Below, in pieces: positions 9,069 to 18,714 of a stretch of DNA of 64,000 nucleotides. Below the pieces are notes generated by a model. The model was given only the letters and a program-made list of their open reading frames with translations. It did no database searches and was not told where the DNA came from. A program made the translations under genes and the position numbers. Origin of the DNA: Mycolicibacterium pyrenivorans (lineage in GTDB: Bacteria; Actinomycetota; Actinomycetes; Mycobacteriales; Mycobacteriaceae); contig NZ_JACKSH010000277.1 of the NCBI RefSeq assembly GCF_025821625.1, forward strand, positions 55,064 through 119,063, read 5' to 3'. Position 1 is the first letter of the stretch; each line of letters begins with the position of its first letter.

Positions 9069-10660
9069 CGGAGGTCGGTCCCGGGACGTCGACCGAGCCC
9101 GTCCCCGGCCTCTTCACCCTGGTCCTGCACACCCACCTGCCGTGGCTGGCGCATCACGGGCGGTGGCCGGTCGGCGAGGAATGGCTCTATCAGTCGTGGT
9201 CTGCCGCCTATCTGCCGCTGGTGCGGGTGCTCCGCACCCTTGCCGCCGAGAACCGCAGGCACCTGGTCACGCTCGGCGTCACGCCGGTGGTGGCCGCCCA
9301 GCTCGACGACCCGTACTGCCTGCAGGGCATGCATCACTGGCTGGCCAACTGGCAGCTTCGCGCGCTCGAGGCCGCAACCATCCGTACGACATCCACCGGG
9401 TCGCCGGCATCTGCACCGGAAGCCTTGAGGCAGTTCGGTTCTCGCGAGTACGCCGAGGCGGAACGCGAGCTGGCGGAGTTCGAGACGCTGTGGCGTCACG
9501 GCGCCAGCCCGGTACTGCGGGAGTTGCTCGACGGCGAGGTCATCGAGCTTCTCGGCGGACCACTGGCCCACCCGTTCCAACCGCTGCTGAACCCCCGGTT
9601 GCGGGAGTTCGCGCTGCGCGAGGGCCTGGCAGACGCGCAGCAGCGGTTCGCCCACACACCCGCGGGCATCTGGGCACCGGAGTGCGCGTATTCGCCCGGC
9701 ATGGAGGTCGACTACGCCGCCGCCGGGGTCGGCCACTTCATGGTCGACGGACCGTCACTGCACGGGGACACCGCGCTCGGCCGGCCGGTCGCCGGTTCCG
9801 ACGTCGTCGCGTTCGGCCGTGACCTGCAGGTCAGCTACCGCGTCTGGTCCCCCAGGTCCGGATATCCCGGCCATTCTGCCTATCGGGACTTCCACACCTA
9901 CGACCACGTCACCGGGCTCAAACCCGCCCGGGTGACCGGACGCAACGTCGCCTCGGACGCCAAGGCGCCCTACGACCCGCAGCGCGCCGACGCCGCAGTG
10001 GACACCCACGTGGCCGATTTCGTCGAGACGGTGCGGCAGCGATTGACGGGCGAGAGCGCACGCATCGGCAGGCCCGCCCATGTCATCGCCGCGTTCGACA
10101 CCGAGTTGTTCGGCCACTGGTGGTACGAGGGCCCGATCTGGCTGGAGCGGGTGCTGCGCGCGCTGCCGGCCGCCGGGGTGCGCGTCGGCACGCTGTCGGA
10201 CGCGGCCGCCGGCGGCTACGTCGGCACGCCCGTCGAACTGCCGCCGAGCTCATGGGGTTCCGGCAAGGACTGGCAGGTGTGGGCGGGCGAGAAGGTGGCC
10301 GACCTCGTGCAGCTCAACAACGAGGTCGTCGACACGGCGCTGACAACCGTCGACAAAGCGCTGGCCCACACCGGGTCGTCGGGGTCGATGGGCTCACCGA
10401 CGCCACGGGATTTCGTCGCCGACCAGATCCTGCGTGAGACGCTGCTCACGGTGTCGAGCGACTGGCCGTTCATGGTCAGCAAGGATTCGGCCGCCGACTA
10501 CGCGCGCTACCGCGCGCACCTGCACGCGCACGCCACCCGCGAGATCGCCGGGGCGCAGGCGTCGGGCCGCCGCGATCACGCGCAGCGCCTGGCCGAGGGC
10601 TGGAACCACGCCGACGGACTGTTCGGCGCCCTCGACGCGCGCAGACTGCCGAGCGCATGA
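9065..10660 (+). CDS. GH57 1,4-alpha-glucan branching enzyme, Rv3031 type
   Basis: The 531-residue GH57 enzyme has HTHLPWLAHHG at the N-terminus. The predicted nucleophile glutamate sits in GIWAPECAYSPGM and the acid/base aspartate in FDTELFGHWWYEGP. GH57 branching enzymes introduce alpha-1,6 branches into alpha-1,4 glucans. In mycobacteria this member is associated with methylglucose lipopolysaccharide rather than bulk glycogen. The GTG start overlaps the upstream stop by 4 bp, and its own TGA overlaps the glycosyltransferase start (ATGA), indicating coupled translation of all three. Confidence 0.9.
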   Translation: MTEVGPGTSTEPVPGLFTLVLHTHLPWLAHHGRWPVGEEWLYQSWSAAYLPLVRVLRTLAAENRRHLVTLGVTPVVAAQLDDPYCLQGMHHWLANWQLRALEAATIRTTSTGSPASAPEALRQFGSREYAEAERELAEFETLWRHGASPVLRELLDGEVIELLGGPLAHPFQPLLNPRLREFALREGLADAQQRFAHTPAGIWAPECAYSPGMEVDYAAAGVGHFMVDGPSLHGDTALGRPVAGSDVVAFGRDLQVSYRVWSPRSGYPGHSAYRDFHTYDHVTGLKPARVTGRNVASDAKAPYDPQRADAAVDTHVADFVETVRQRLTGESARIGRPAHVIAAFDTELFGHWWYEGPIWLERVLRALPAAGVRVGTLSDAAAGGYVGTPVELPPSSWGSGKDWQVWAGEKVADLVQLNNEVVDTALTTVDKALAHTGSSGSMGSPTPRDFVADQILRETLLTVSSDWPFMVSKDSAADYARYRAHLHAHATREIAGAQASGRRDHAQRLAEGWNHADGLFGALDARRLPSA

Positions 10661-11889
10661 CGATGAAGATCCTGCTGGTGTCCTGGGAGTATCCGCCGGT
10701 GGTGATCGGCGGGCTGGGTCGCCACGTGCACCATCTGGCCACCGAACTCGCCATGGCGGGCCATGACGTCGTCGTCCTGAGCCGCAGGCCGACCGCCACC
10801 GACCCGCACTCACATCCCACCACCGACGAGGTCACCGAGGGCGTGCGGGTGATCGCCGCCGCGGAGGACCCGCACGAGTTCACCTTCGGCACGGACATGA
10901 TGGCGTGGACGCTCGCCATGGGTCATGCGATGGTCCGCGCCGGCCTCGGGCTTGCCGACTGGCAGCCCGACGTAGTCCACGCACACGACTGGCTGGTCGC
11001 CCATCCCGCCATCGCGTTGGCCCAATTCTTTGACGTACCACTGGTTTCCACCATTCATGCCACCGAGGCGGGCCGGCATTCGGGCTGGGTGTCTGGTGCG
11101 GTGAGCCGGCAGGTCCATGCCCTGGAATCGTGGCTGGTGCGCCAATCGGACTCGCTGATCGCATGTTCGTCGTCGATGCGCGACGAGATCAGCACGCTGT
11201 TCGGTCCGGAACTGGCCGACGTCTCGGTCATCCCGAACGGGATCGACACCGACGGTTGGCCGTTCGCCGTGCGTCGCCCCCGTTCCGGACCCGCCGAGTT
11301 GCTCTACTTCGGCCGCCTGGAGTACGAGAAAGGGGTGCACGACGCGATCGCCGCCCTGCCCCGGATCCGTCGCACGCACCCCGGCACCACCCTGACCGTC
11401 GCGGGCGACGGCACCCAGCTGGATTTCCTGAAAGCGCAGGCCCGCAGGCACAAGGTCCTCAAGGCCACCAATTTTGTTGGACGCGTAGATCATTCACAGC
11501 TGCTCACGCTGCTGCATCGCGCCGACGCCGCCGTGTTGCCGTCACACTACGAGCCGTTCGGCATCGTCGCGCTGGAGGCCGCCGCCGCCGGAGCGCCCCT
11601 GGTCACCTCCAGTGCCGGCGGGCTCGGCGAAGCCGTCATCGACGGTGTGACCGGATTGTCCCATCCCCCCAGCGATGTGGCCGCGCTGTCGGCGGCGGCG
11701 CGGGCGGTACTCGACTCACCCGCGGCGGCTCAGCAGCGGGCCAGGGCCGCGCGCGAGCGGCTCACATCCGACTTCGCCTGGCAGACGGTGGCCGCGGAGA
11801 CCTCGCAGGTGTACCTGGCCGCCAAGCGCGCCGAGCGCCGACCACATCCGCGCCGACCCATTGTCGAGCGCCCGCTTCCGGACCGCTGA
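10657..11889 (+). CDS. Alpha-(1,4)-glucosyltransferase, Rv3032 type (GT4/GT5-like)
   Basis: The 410-residue retaining glycosyltransferase opens MTMKILLVSWEYPPVVIGGL, the starch-synthase-like N-terminal motif. It carries the C-terminal nucleotide-sugar motif HYEPFGIVALEAAAAGAPLV, with the E-x7-E glutamates. Rv3032 is known as the main elongating enzyme for methylglucose lipopolysaccharide and contributes to intracellular glycogen. The ATG at 10657 overlaps the upstream stop as ATGA; a second ATG at 10663 is possible. A basic proline-rich tail (RRPHPRRPIVERPLP) is probably disordered. Confidence 0.9.
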   Translation: MTMKILLVSWEYPPVVIGGLGRHVHHLATELAMAGHDVVVLSRRPTATDPHSHPTTDEVTEGVRVIAAAEDPHEFTFGTDMMAWTLAMGHAMVRAGLGLADWQPDVVHAHDWLVAHPAIALAQFFDVPLVSTIHATEAGRHSGWVSGAVSRQVHALESWLVRQSDSLIACSSSMRDEISTLFGPELADVSVIPNGIDTDGWPFAVRRPRSGPAELLYFGRLEYEKGVHDAIAALPRIRRTHPGTTLTVAGDGTQLDFLKAQARRHKVLKATNFVGRVDHSQLLTLLHRADAAVLPSHYEPFGIVALEAAAAGAPLVTSSAGGLGEAVIDGVTGLSHPPSDVAALSAAARAVLDSPAAAQQRARAARERLTSDFAWQTVAAETSQVYLAAKRAERRPHPRRPIVERPLPDR

Positions 11890-11916
11890 CCCGCGCCGAA
11901 CCTGCCTTCCCCGGTG

Positions 11917-12654
11917 TCAGCGGGCGGCCTTCTTCCGTTCGATGTCGGCCAGCGCCGCGGCCAGTTCGGCCCGCTGGGCGGCCGACGTCTCCCATGACAG
12001 CTTGCGGTTCTTGACCACCTTGGCCGGCGAACCGACGGCGATCGAGAAGTCCGGGATGTCCCCCTTGACCACCGCGTGGGCGCCCAGCACGCAGCCGCGG
12101 CCGACGCTGGTCCCCCGCAGCACCGTCACCTTGGTGGCCACCCAGGTGTCCGGACCGATCTGCACCGGGCTCTTGACGATGCCCTGATCCTTGATCGGCA
12201 GTTCGATGCTGTCCATCCGGTGGTCGAAGTCGCACACGTAGCACCAGTCGGCCATCAGCACCGAGTCGCCGAGTTCGATGTCGAGGTAGGTGTTGATGAC
12301 GTTGTCGCGCCCGAGCACCACCTTGTCGCCGATGCGCAGCGACCCCTCGTGGCAGCGGATGGTGTTCTTGTCACCGATGTGGACCCAGCGGCCGATCTCC
12401 ATCTGCGACAACTCCGGGGTCGCCTGAATCTCGACGTCCTTGCCGAGGAACACCATGCCGCGGGTGATGATGTGCGGGTTGGCCAACTTGAACCGCAGCA
12501 ACCGCCAGTACCGGACCAGATACCACGGCGTGTACGCACGATTGGCCAGCACCCACTTCAGCGAGGCCATGGTGAGGAAGTCGGCTTGACGCGGATCCCG
12601 CAAGCGCGAGCCTCGCCAGCGTTTGTGCAACGGTGCACCCCACATCGTCGTCAT
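11917..12654 (-). CDS. Left-handed beta-helix (hexapeptide) acetyltransferase-like protein, Rv3034c type
   Basis: The 245-residue protein contains hexapeptide-repeat sequence from about residue 80 (VEIQATPELSQMEIGRWVHI, then KVVLGRDNVI and VTVLRGTSVGRGCVLGAHAV). It ends with the trimer-type SIAVGSPAKVVKNRKLSW seen in NodL/maltose acetyltransferase relatives. The long N-terminal part includes a hydrophobic, aromatic stretch (YTPWYLVRYWRLLRFKL). A sugar O-acetyltransferase role, for example in MGLP acylation, is inference from its neighbours. Start ATG 12652-12654 (MTTMWGAP); a second in-frame ATG lies three codons downstream. Confidence 0.75.
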   Translation of the reverse strand: MTTMWGAPLHKRWRGSRLRDPRQADFLTMASLKWVLANRAYTPWYLVRYWRLLRFKLANPHIITRGMVFLGKDVEIQATPELSQMEIGRWVHIGDKNTIRCHEGSLRIGDKVVLGRDNVINTYLDIELGDSVLMADWCYVCDFDHRMDSIELPIKDQGIVKSPVQIGPDTWVATKVTVLRGTSVGRGCVLGAHAVVKGDIPDFSIAVGSPAKVVKNRKLSWETSAAQRAELAAALADIERKKAAR

Positions 12655-12759
12655 GGCCGGAAAGCCTACGCGAGCGCAGCAGGGGTGAGCGGTTACCCTC
12701 ACGTGGGCTCGAAGTACATGCGGACGTAGTCGAGCGCTCCGAATACCAGAAGGGATCCC

Positions 12760-14049
12760 GTGCTCCGGCGAATCACCGCGTTGGCCGCGACGGCGCTGAT
12801 CACCGGTGTGATCGCCGGCTGCGGCACCACCGATTCCTGGGTCGAGGCTCGGGCGGCGACGGGCTGGTCCGCCCAGTACGGGGACGCCGCGAACAGCAGC
12901 CACTCCCCCGTCAACGGTGCCGACTCGCTGCGCCTGGAGTGGATCCGGTCGGTCAAGGGTGACCTCGCGGCGCAGGTGGCGCTCGGCTCCGGCAACTACC
13001 TGGCCGTCAACAGTCAGACCGCCGGGGGCTGCTCGCTGATGGTCTGGGAGGCCAACAACCGGGCACGGCAGCGCTGGTGCACCAGGCTCGTCCAGGGCGG
13101 CGGCATCGCCGGCCCCCTTCTCGACGGCTTCGACAATGTCTACATCGGTCAGCCCGGAGCGGTGTTGGCGTTTCCGTCGACCCAGTGGATCCGGTGGCGC
13201 AAGCCGGTGATCGGGCTGCCGATGACGATGCGCATGCTGTCGCCGGGCAATCTGCTCGTCGTCACCCATCTCGGCCAGGTGCTGGTGTTCGACGCCCACC
13301 GCGGCACCGTGGTCGGCACCTCGCTGGACCTGGTTGCCGGTGTGGATCCCACCGACTCCGAACGTGGGCTCGACGACTGCCGCCTCGCACGTCGGGAGTG
13401 CCCTGTCGCCGCGGCGCCTGCCTTCTCCGAGTCGACCGGCATCGTGGTGCTGACGCTGTGGGAACCGGGCGCGGACCGGCCCGTGCTGGTGGGCCTGCGG
13501 TACCGCCCCGGGCAGACGCCGGTACTCACCCGTGAGTGGACCAGCGAAGCCGTCGGCGAGGGGCCACTGGCCAGCCCGGTGCTGTCCGCGGACGGGTCGA
13601 CGGTCTACGTCAACGGTCGCGACGAGCGGTTGTGGGCACTCGACAGCGAGGACGGCAGCGAGAAGTGGTCGGTCCCGCTGGACTACCTCGCCCAGACGCC
13701 ACCGTCGGTCACCCCCGACGGGTTGGTCGTCGCCGGTGGCGGGCCGGGAGCCCGCCTCGTGGCGGTACGCGACACGGGTGAGCAGGGCGAGGAGGCCTGG
13801 AGCCGCGAGGCCACGTCACCGCTGTCGACCTCCAGCGTCGCCGGGGTCGGCTACACCGTGGTGCGCGACGACGGACAAGACCCGGCCGGGATGTCGCTCG
13901 TGGTCTTCGACCTCGGCGACGGCCGCACCCTGAACAGCTATCCCCTCCCCGGCGCCACCGGGTGGCCGGTCGGGGTGTCGATCGGCCACGACCGTCGCGT
14001 CGTCGCCGCCACCAGCGACGGGCGGGTCTACGGCTTCACCCCGGCCTGA
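12760..14049 (+). CDS. Secreted PQQ-like beta-propeller lipoprotein, Rv3035 type
   Basis: The 429-residue protein begins with a GTG and a signal peptide ending in a lipobox (VIAGC). The mature part shows repeating blades of the PQQ/Trp-docking kind: WSAQYGDAANSSHSPV, GPLLDGFDNVYIGQPG, PVLSADGSTVYVNGRD with WALDSEDGSEKWSV, and VVAATSDGRVYGF at the end. No PQQ-binding catalytic residues can be assigned, so it is more likely an envelope scaffold or binding protein. It is divergent from the hexapeptide gene by 105 bp. Confidence 0.8.
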   Translation: MLRRITALAATALITGVIAGCGTTDSWVEARAATGWSAQYGDAANSSHSPVNGADSLRLEWIRSVKGDLAAQVALGSGNYLAVNSQTAGGCSLMVWEANNRARQRWCTRLVQGGGIAGPLLDGFDNVYIGQPGAVLAFPSTQWIRWRKPVIGLPMTMRMLSPGNLLVVTHLGQVLVFDAHRGTVVGTSLDLVAGVDPTDSERGLDDCRLARRECPVAAAPAFSESTGIVVLTLWEPGADRPVLVGLRYRPGQTPVLTREWTSEAVGEGPLASPVLSADGSTVYVNGRDERLWALDSEDGSEKWSVPLDYLAQTPPSVTPDGLVVAGGGPGARLVAVRDTGEQGEEAWSREATSPLSTSSVAGVGYTVVRDDGQDPAGMSLVVFDLGDGRTLNSYPLPGATGWPVGVSIGHDRRVVAATSDGRVYGFTPA

Positions 14050-14176
14050 CATTCGTCCCGGCTTGTCAGCAGGCACCTAACAGCCAGTTCACGACTTTGC
14101 AACACAACCCTTGCGTGCCGATGCCAACATGCAATGTGCAACGCGGGGCCGCCGCAGGTGACGAAGGAGAGCGACG

Positions 14177-15724
14177 TTGTCGGAATTCCTCAACGAGGTG
14201 AACAGCTATGTGTGGAGCAACGCACTGGTCTACCTGTGCCTGGCCGCAGGGGTGTACTTCTCCATCCGATCGCGGTTCGTCCAGATCCGCCAAGTCCCCG
14301 AGATGATCCGGCTGATGTTCAAGGGCGAGACGTCGCCCTCGGGCATCTCCAGCTTCCAGGCACTGACGATGTCGCTGGCGGGGCGGGTGGGCACCGGCAA
14401 CATCGCCGGTGTCGCCACCGCCATCGCGTTCGGCGGCCCCGGCGCACTGTTCTGGATGTGGACGGTGGCGTTCCTCGGTGCGTCCACGTCGTTCGTCGAA
14501 TGCACCCTCGGCCAGATCTACAAGGACCGCGACAAGCTGACCGGTGAGTACCGGGGCGGCCCGGCGTATTACCTCAGCCGCGCCTTCGCCCACACCGCGG
14601 CCGCCCCGGCGATGAAGGTCTACGGGTACGTCTTCGCCGCGGTCACCATCCTGGCGATGGGTCTGCTGCTGCCCAGCGTGCAGTCCAACTCGATGGCCTC
14701 GGCGATGAACTCGGCGTGGGGCTTCTCGAAGTGGTGGGTGGCCGTCGGCACCGTGATCGTGCTGGCGTTCGTCATCATCGGCGGGGTCAAGCGCATCGCC
14801 ACCTTCGCGTCCATCGTGGTGCCGTTCATGGCGGTGGTCTACATCGTTCTCGCACTGGTGGTGGTGCTGATGAACGCCGGCGAGGTCCCCGGCATCCTGC
14901 AGATGATCTTCGCCAGCGCGTTCGGACTCGACTCGGCGTTCGGCGCCATTCTCGGCGCCGCGGTGATGTGGGGCGTCAAGCGCGGCATCTACTCCAACGA
15001 GGCAGGCCAGGGCACCGGCCCGCACGCCGCGGCCGCGGCCGAGGTGTCGCATCCCGCCAAGCAGGGTCTCGTTCAGGCGTTCGCCGTCTACGTCGACACG
15101 CTGTTCATCTGCTCGGCGACCGGTTTCCTGATCCTGTCGACGGGCGCCTACCGGGTGTTCGAAGGCGAGAGCGCCGACGGCGCGGTGATCCGCGAGGGTG
15201 GCAACATCCTCCCCGCCGATGCCGAGGTCGGTCCGGCGTTCGCCCAGACCGGATTCGACACGTTGTGGAACGGCGCCGGGTCCACCTTCATCGCCATCTC
15301 GCTGGCATTCTTCTGCATCACGACGATCATCGCCTACTACTACATGGCGGAGACCAACCTGCGCTTCATCCTCGGCAAGGCCTCCACCATCGACGTCCCC
15401 TACCTGCGGGGCACGGTCGGCTCCAACGCCACCATGGTGCTGCAGGCGCTGATCCTGGTGTCGGTCACCCTCGGTGCGGTGTCCACCGCGTCCGAAGCGT
15501 GGACGCTGGGCGACATCGGCGTCGGCCTGATGGCGTGGCTCAACATCGTTGGGATCATCATCCTGCAGCAGCCCGCCTACAAGGCCCTGTGGGACTACGA
15601 GAAGCAGAAGAAACAGGGGCTTGACCCGACATTCGACCCGGTCGCGCTGGGGATCACGGGCGCCACGTTCTGGGAGAACTACGACCCGGTCACCGGCAAG
15701 GACAAGGTCGTCAGCACGACCTGA
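14177..15724 (+). CDS. Sodium:alanine symporter family transporter (AGCS)
   Basis: The 515-residue polytopic membrane protein carries the AGCS hallmarks: LAGRVGTGNIAGVATAIAFG near the N-terminus and MWGVKRGIYSNEAGQGTGPH in the middle. It should import alanine or glycine with Na+. I use the TTG at 14177-14179 because AAGGAGA sits six bases upstream (14164-14170) and the protein begins with the expected periplasmic/TM1 layout. I do not recall this gene at this position in M. tuberculosis, so it may be an insertion in the Rv3035-Rv3036c interval. Its stop lies inside a bidirectional hairpin. Confidence 0.9.
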   Translation: MSEFLNEVNSYVWSNALVYLCLAAGVYFSIRSRFVQIRQVPEMIRLMFKGETSPSGISSFQALTMSLAGRVGTGNIAGVATAIAFGGPGALFWMWTVAFLGASTSFVECTLGQIYKDRDKLTGEYRGGPAYYLSRAFAHTAAAPAMKVYGYVFAAVTILAMGLLLPSVQSNSMASAMNSAWGFSKWWVAVGTVIVLAFVIIGGVKRIATFASIVVPFMAVVYIVLALVVVLMNAGEVPGILQMIFASAFGLDSAFGAILGAAVMWGVKRGIYSNEAGQGTGPHAAAAAEVSHPAKQGLVQAFAVYVDTLFICSATGFLILSTGAYRVFEGESADGAVIREGGNILPADAEVGPAFAQTGFDTLWNGAGSTFIAISLAFFCITTIIAYYYMAETNLRFILGKASTIDVPYLRGTVGSNATMVLQALILVSVTLGAVSTASEAWTLGDIGVGLMAWLNIVGIIILQQPAYKALWDYEKQKKQGLDPTFDPVALGITGATFWENYDPVTGKDKVVSTT

Positions 15725-15740
15725 CGGATCTCCCGTCAGG
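15720..15740. terminator. Bidirectional hairpin shared by two convergent genes
   Basis: CCTGACGG (15720-15727) and CCGTCAGG (15733-15740) form a perfect 8-bp stem with a 5-nt loop. The stem includes the stop codons of both the symporter gene and the convergent TB22.2-like gene. Confidence 0.6.
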
Positions 15741-16440
15741 CCAGCATGGGAGCGATCGCGCTGCGTGGCACCGTCGCCTGCAGCGCGCCTCCGGCACCGG
15801 GCATCAACTGGCCCTGGCCGAAGAAGAAGATCACCGAATCGTCGGTGAGCGCGAACTCCTGGTACTTCGCGGGGTCCAGCCCGTCGGCGGGTGAGATCGG
15901 CACGTCCACGCCGAGTTGCCGGTTCACCTCTGCCCGCACGAGCGGGAAGATCACGTCCAACGGCCGGGAGTCGGGCTTGAACAACGTGTCGAAGGTGATC
16001 GGCGCCTTCTCGGCGACGTCCCAGTTGAACGCCTTGTACCACGTCTGCGGATGGGCCCCGCCGACGTTCTCGTACACCTCGAACACCACGCTGCGTGTTC
16101 CGCCGTCGTCGGGCCCGGAACGGTAGGACGTCGCCTTGGCGTCCAGGACGTACGGCAGGTTCCACGACCCCGGCATCTCGGCGACGTTGATGAAACCGTC
16201 GCGGGTCTGCCTCAGATAGGCGGTCAGCGCCTGCTGGTCGGGGTAGTCGGTGGGAAAGGTGTAGTCGAGCCGGTAGGTCGGGTTCTCGACGTGCACGCGA
16301 CAGACCTGGTCGGGGTCGACGGCGCCTCCCAGCTCTGCACACGCCGTCTGACCCCCCGCCGGGGCGGACGCCAATCCCGCCATCACAGTGGCAGCCAGCA
16401 CAACAGCGGCGGCCCGCACAGCAGCGGTGAATGGGCGCAT
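15736..16440 (-). CDS. Secreted DUF3298/RsiV-like protein, TB22.2 (Rv3036c) type
   Basis: The 234-residue product has a clear Sec signal peptide (RAAAVVLAATVMAGLASAPAGG). The mature domain has the fold signature of secreted DUF3298-like proteins: YRLDYTFPTDYPDQQALTAY, AHPQTWYKAFNWDVAEKAPI and DDSVIFFFGQGQLMPGAGG. The M. tuberculosis counterpart is reported as a cell-wall-associated esterase; no classical GxSxG serine is evident in this sequence, so that activity should be treated cautiously here. Start ATG 16438-16440. Confidence 0.8.
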   Translation of the reverse strand: MRPFTAAVRAAAVVLAATVMAGLASAPAGGQTACAELGGAVDPDQVCRVHVENPTYRLDYTFPTDYPDQQALTAYLRQTRDGFINVAEMPGSWNLPYVLDAKATSYRSGPDDGGTRSVVFEVYENVGGAHPQTWYKAFNWDVAEKAPITFDTLFKPDSRPLDVIFPLVRAEVNRQLGVDVPISPADGLDPAKYQEFALTDDSVIFFFGQGQLMPGAGGALQATVPRSAIAPMLA

Positions 16441-16507
16441 CGACGACCGTCCTCGTGGTCGGCGCCGATCGGGGCACGGCGCGGATGATGCCAGGGTACG
16501 TGTCCGA

Positions 16508-17650
16508 TCACCGCGACGGACGACAGAGGAATGCGGTCACCCGGCTCGCCGCCCCGGATCCCAGGCGGGTGATGACCACCGACAGGTGCGCCGAGCCGCG
16601 CAACCGAAGCCGCGACCGCAGAGCATCGGGGTCGACGTCGACGCCACGGACGAGGATCTCGACCGCTCCGACGCCTCGCGCCGAAAGCGCCTGACGCAGG
16701 TGCCGTTCACTGAACGCCACCTGATCGAGGACCTCGAAACCGCGCACGCCGTCGGGCAGTCGGTCACCCGACAGGTAGGCGATGTCGGCGTCGAGCTGCC
16801 ACATGCCGTGCCGCGCCGCGTAGTGACGCACCAGCCCGGCACGGACCACCGCGCCGTCGGGGTCGACGATCCAGCGACCGGCCGCGGCCACCGGGCAATC
16901 GTCCGGGTCGGCGTCGGTGACCTGTTCTGCGGTGTCGAGCATCGTGGCCCGGCGGCGCACTAGGGCCTCGGTGAACCGCCGCGACCACAAGCAGGCTTCG
17001 CGGACACTGCCCGCAAGCGAGGTGATCTCCACCTCGCCCTCGAACCCGAGTTCGCCCAGTACACCGAAATCGACTCCGGGAGCGCACTTCACGACGTGGT
17101 CGCGATCCCGCAGCACCTCGAGCAGCTCGTCCAGCGGCGGCAGGTAGGCGCGGGGATCGAACCGGCGCCGCGAACCACTGCGCCGCGCCGGGTCGACGAC
17201 GACGACCGCGTCGGCGGTGACGGGCCGCAGCGCATCCGCACGGCAGAGGGGCACGTCGGGCACGTTATGGCGGGCCATCGCCAGGCGCACCGGGTCGAGG
17301 TCACTGCCCACCACGTAAGCAGCCCGATTCCGCAGCGCCGCAAGCTCCGTGCCGATCGAGCACGTCGCGTCGTGGACGACGGCACCGGCCAGACGCTGCG
17401 CACGATGCTCGGCGACGGGCCCGGCGGTCGCCTGCTGCAGCGCCTCGTCGGTGAACAACCAGCCCGCGGCGTCGGCGAACTTCGCGGCCGCTTTCCGGCG
17501 CAACATCACCGTCTCCACCAGGACAGCAGAGCGCTCACCGAATTGTGCTCTCGCCGAGGCGATGTCAGCGATCAGAGTCGGACCGGCCAAGCGGTGCCGC
17601 GCGACCTCGTCCAGCGCGAGCCGTCCCGCATCGCTGCGGAGATACCTCAC
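16508..17650 (-). CDS. THUMP-like class I SAM-dependent methyltransferase, Rv3037c type
   Basis: The 380-residue protein has a central Rossmann methyltransferase part: HDATCSIGTELAAL as the SAM loop, VVGSDLDPVRLAMARHN, then VVVDPARRSGSRR. A C-terminal THUMP-like domain follows. RNA or sugar substrates are both possible. I start at the GTG 17648-17650 (VRYLRSDAG); residues further upstream in frame overlap the preceding gene's coding region. It lies 17 bp downstream of another methyltransferase gene, so they are likely one operon. Confidence 0.8.
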   Translation of the reverse strand: MRYLRSDAGRLALDEVARHRLAGPTLIADIASARAQFGERSAVLVETVMLRRKAAAKFADAAGWLFTDEALQQATAGPVAEHRAQRLAGAVVHDATCSIGTELAALRNRAAYVVGSDLDPVRLAMARHNVPDVPLCRADALRPVTADAVVVVDPARRSGSRRRFDPRAYLPPLDELLEVLRDRDHVVKCAPGVDFGVLGELGFEGEVEITSLAGSVREACLWSRRFTEALVRRRATMLDTAEQVTDADPDDCPVAAAGRWIVDPDGAVVRAGLVRHYAARHGMWQLDADIAYLSGDRLPDGVRGFEVLDQVAFSERHLRQALSARGVGAVEILVRGVDVDPDALRSRLRLRGSAHLSVVITRLGSGAASRVTAFLCRPSR

Positions 17651-17667
17651 ATCGTCGAGGCCGAACG

Positions 17668-18666
17668 CTACGACGGCTTGACCCCCGTCACCATGACGTT
17701 GTAGAACCAGCCCTTCGGCACGACGCGACGCCACACGTTGGCGTCCACCCACGACAGCGTCGTCCAGCTGCCGAACGCGAATTTCGCCCAGCCCCAACCG
17801 AGTTTGCCCGGGGGCACGGTCGACTCGAAGGTGCGCACCGGCCAGCCCAGCATCGCCGCGGTGAATTCCTCACTGGCCGTCTGCACCTCGACCGCTCCGG
17901 CGTTGGCCGCCATCTTCTCCAGGTCGGCCGGTTCGAACGTGTGCAGGTCGACGATCCACTCCAGCGCAGCGGCCCTGGAGTTCTCGTCGAGCTCCGCCTG
18001 GGGCCGGCGCCAGGAACCCAACCCGGGCAGCTTCATCGCCGCCACCGTCGTCTTCCAGGTCAGATCGGCGAGCCGGCGAGCGTAGGCGTTGCCGACGGCG
18101 GTGGGCTCGCCCGCGAAGAGGAACCGGCCACCCGGCTTGAGCACCCGCACCACCTCGCGCAGCGACAGCTCCACGTCGGGGATGTGATGCAGCACGGCGT
18201 GCCCGACCACCAGGTCGAACGTGTTGTCCTCGTACGGGATGCCCTCGGCGTCGGCGACCCGGCCGTCGATGTCGAGGCCGAGCGAGAGGCCGTTGCGGGT
18301 GGCCACCTTGACCATGCCCGGGGACAGATCCGTCACCGATCCACGTCGGGCCACCCCGGCCTGGATCAGGTTGAGCAGGAAGAACCCGGTGCCACAGCCC
18401 AGCTCCAGCGCGCGGTCGTAGGGCAGCTCGCGCTGGACCTCATCGGGGACGATGGCGTCGAAGCGGCCGCGCGCGTAGTCGATGCAGCGCTGGTCGTAGG
18501 AGATCGACCATTTCTCGTCGTAGGACTCGGCTTCCCAGTCGTGGTAGAGCACCTGGGCGAGCTTGGTGTCGTGGCGGGCAGCCTCGACCTGCTCCTCGGT
18601 CGCATGCGGCGTCGGAGCCGGCACGGCGACATCGGGGTAGGCGCCGGGTTCCTTCGTTTCCGTCAT
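17668..18666 (-). CDS. SAM-dependent methyltransferase, Rv3038c type
   Basis: The 332-residue class I methyltransferase has ALELGCGTGFFLLNL as the SAM loop, VTDLSPGMVKVA as motif II, and DLVVGHAVLHHIPDVELSL with RVLKPGGRFLF. The C-terminal third (WAKFAFGSWTTLSWVDANVW) is hydrophobic and aromatic, perhaps for membrane contact or a lipid substrate. Start ATG 18664-18666 (MTETKEPGAY), chosen over an upstream in-frame start. It sits between echA17 and the THUMP-like methyltransferase on the same strand. Confidence 0.85.
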   Translation of the reverse strand: MTETKEPGAYPDVAVPAPTPHATEEQVEAARHDTKLAQVLYHDWEAESYDEKWSISYDQRCIDYARGRFDAIVPDEVQRELPYDRALELGCGTGFFLLNLIQAGVARRGSVTDLSPGMVKVATRNGLSLGLDIDGRVADAEGIPYEDNTFDLVVGHAVLHHIPDVELSLREVVRVLKPGGRFLFAGEPTAVGNAYARRLADLTWKTTVAAMKLPGLGSWRRPQAELDENSRAAALEWIVDLHTFEPADLEKMAANAGAVEVQTASEEFTAAMLGWPVRTFESTVPPGKLGWGWAKFAFGSWTTLSWVDANVWRRVVPKGWFYNVMVTGVKPS

Positions 18667-18714
18667 GCAGGGCAGCCTAACGTCCGTTGCCACCCCCGCT
18701 TGAAGCGGAGAGCC

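Noticed and set aside
14066-16477. 803-codon minus-strand frame
   Set aside because: It is the antisense shadow of the Na+/alanine symporter and of the TB22.2-like gene; composition is Arg/Gly/Ala noise without domains.
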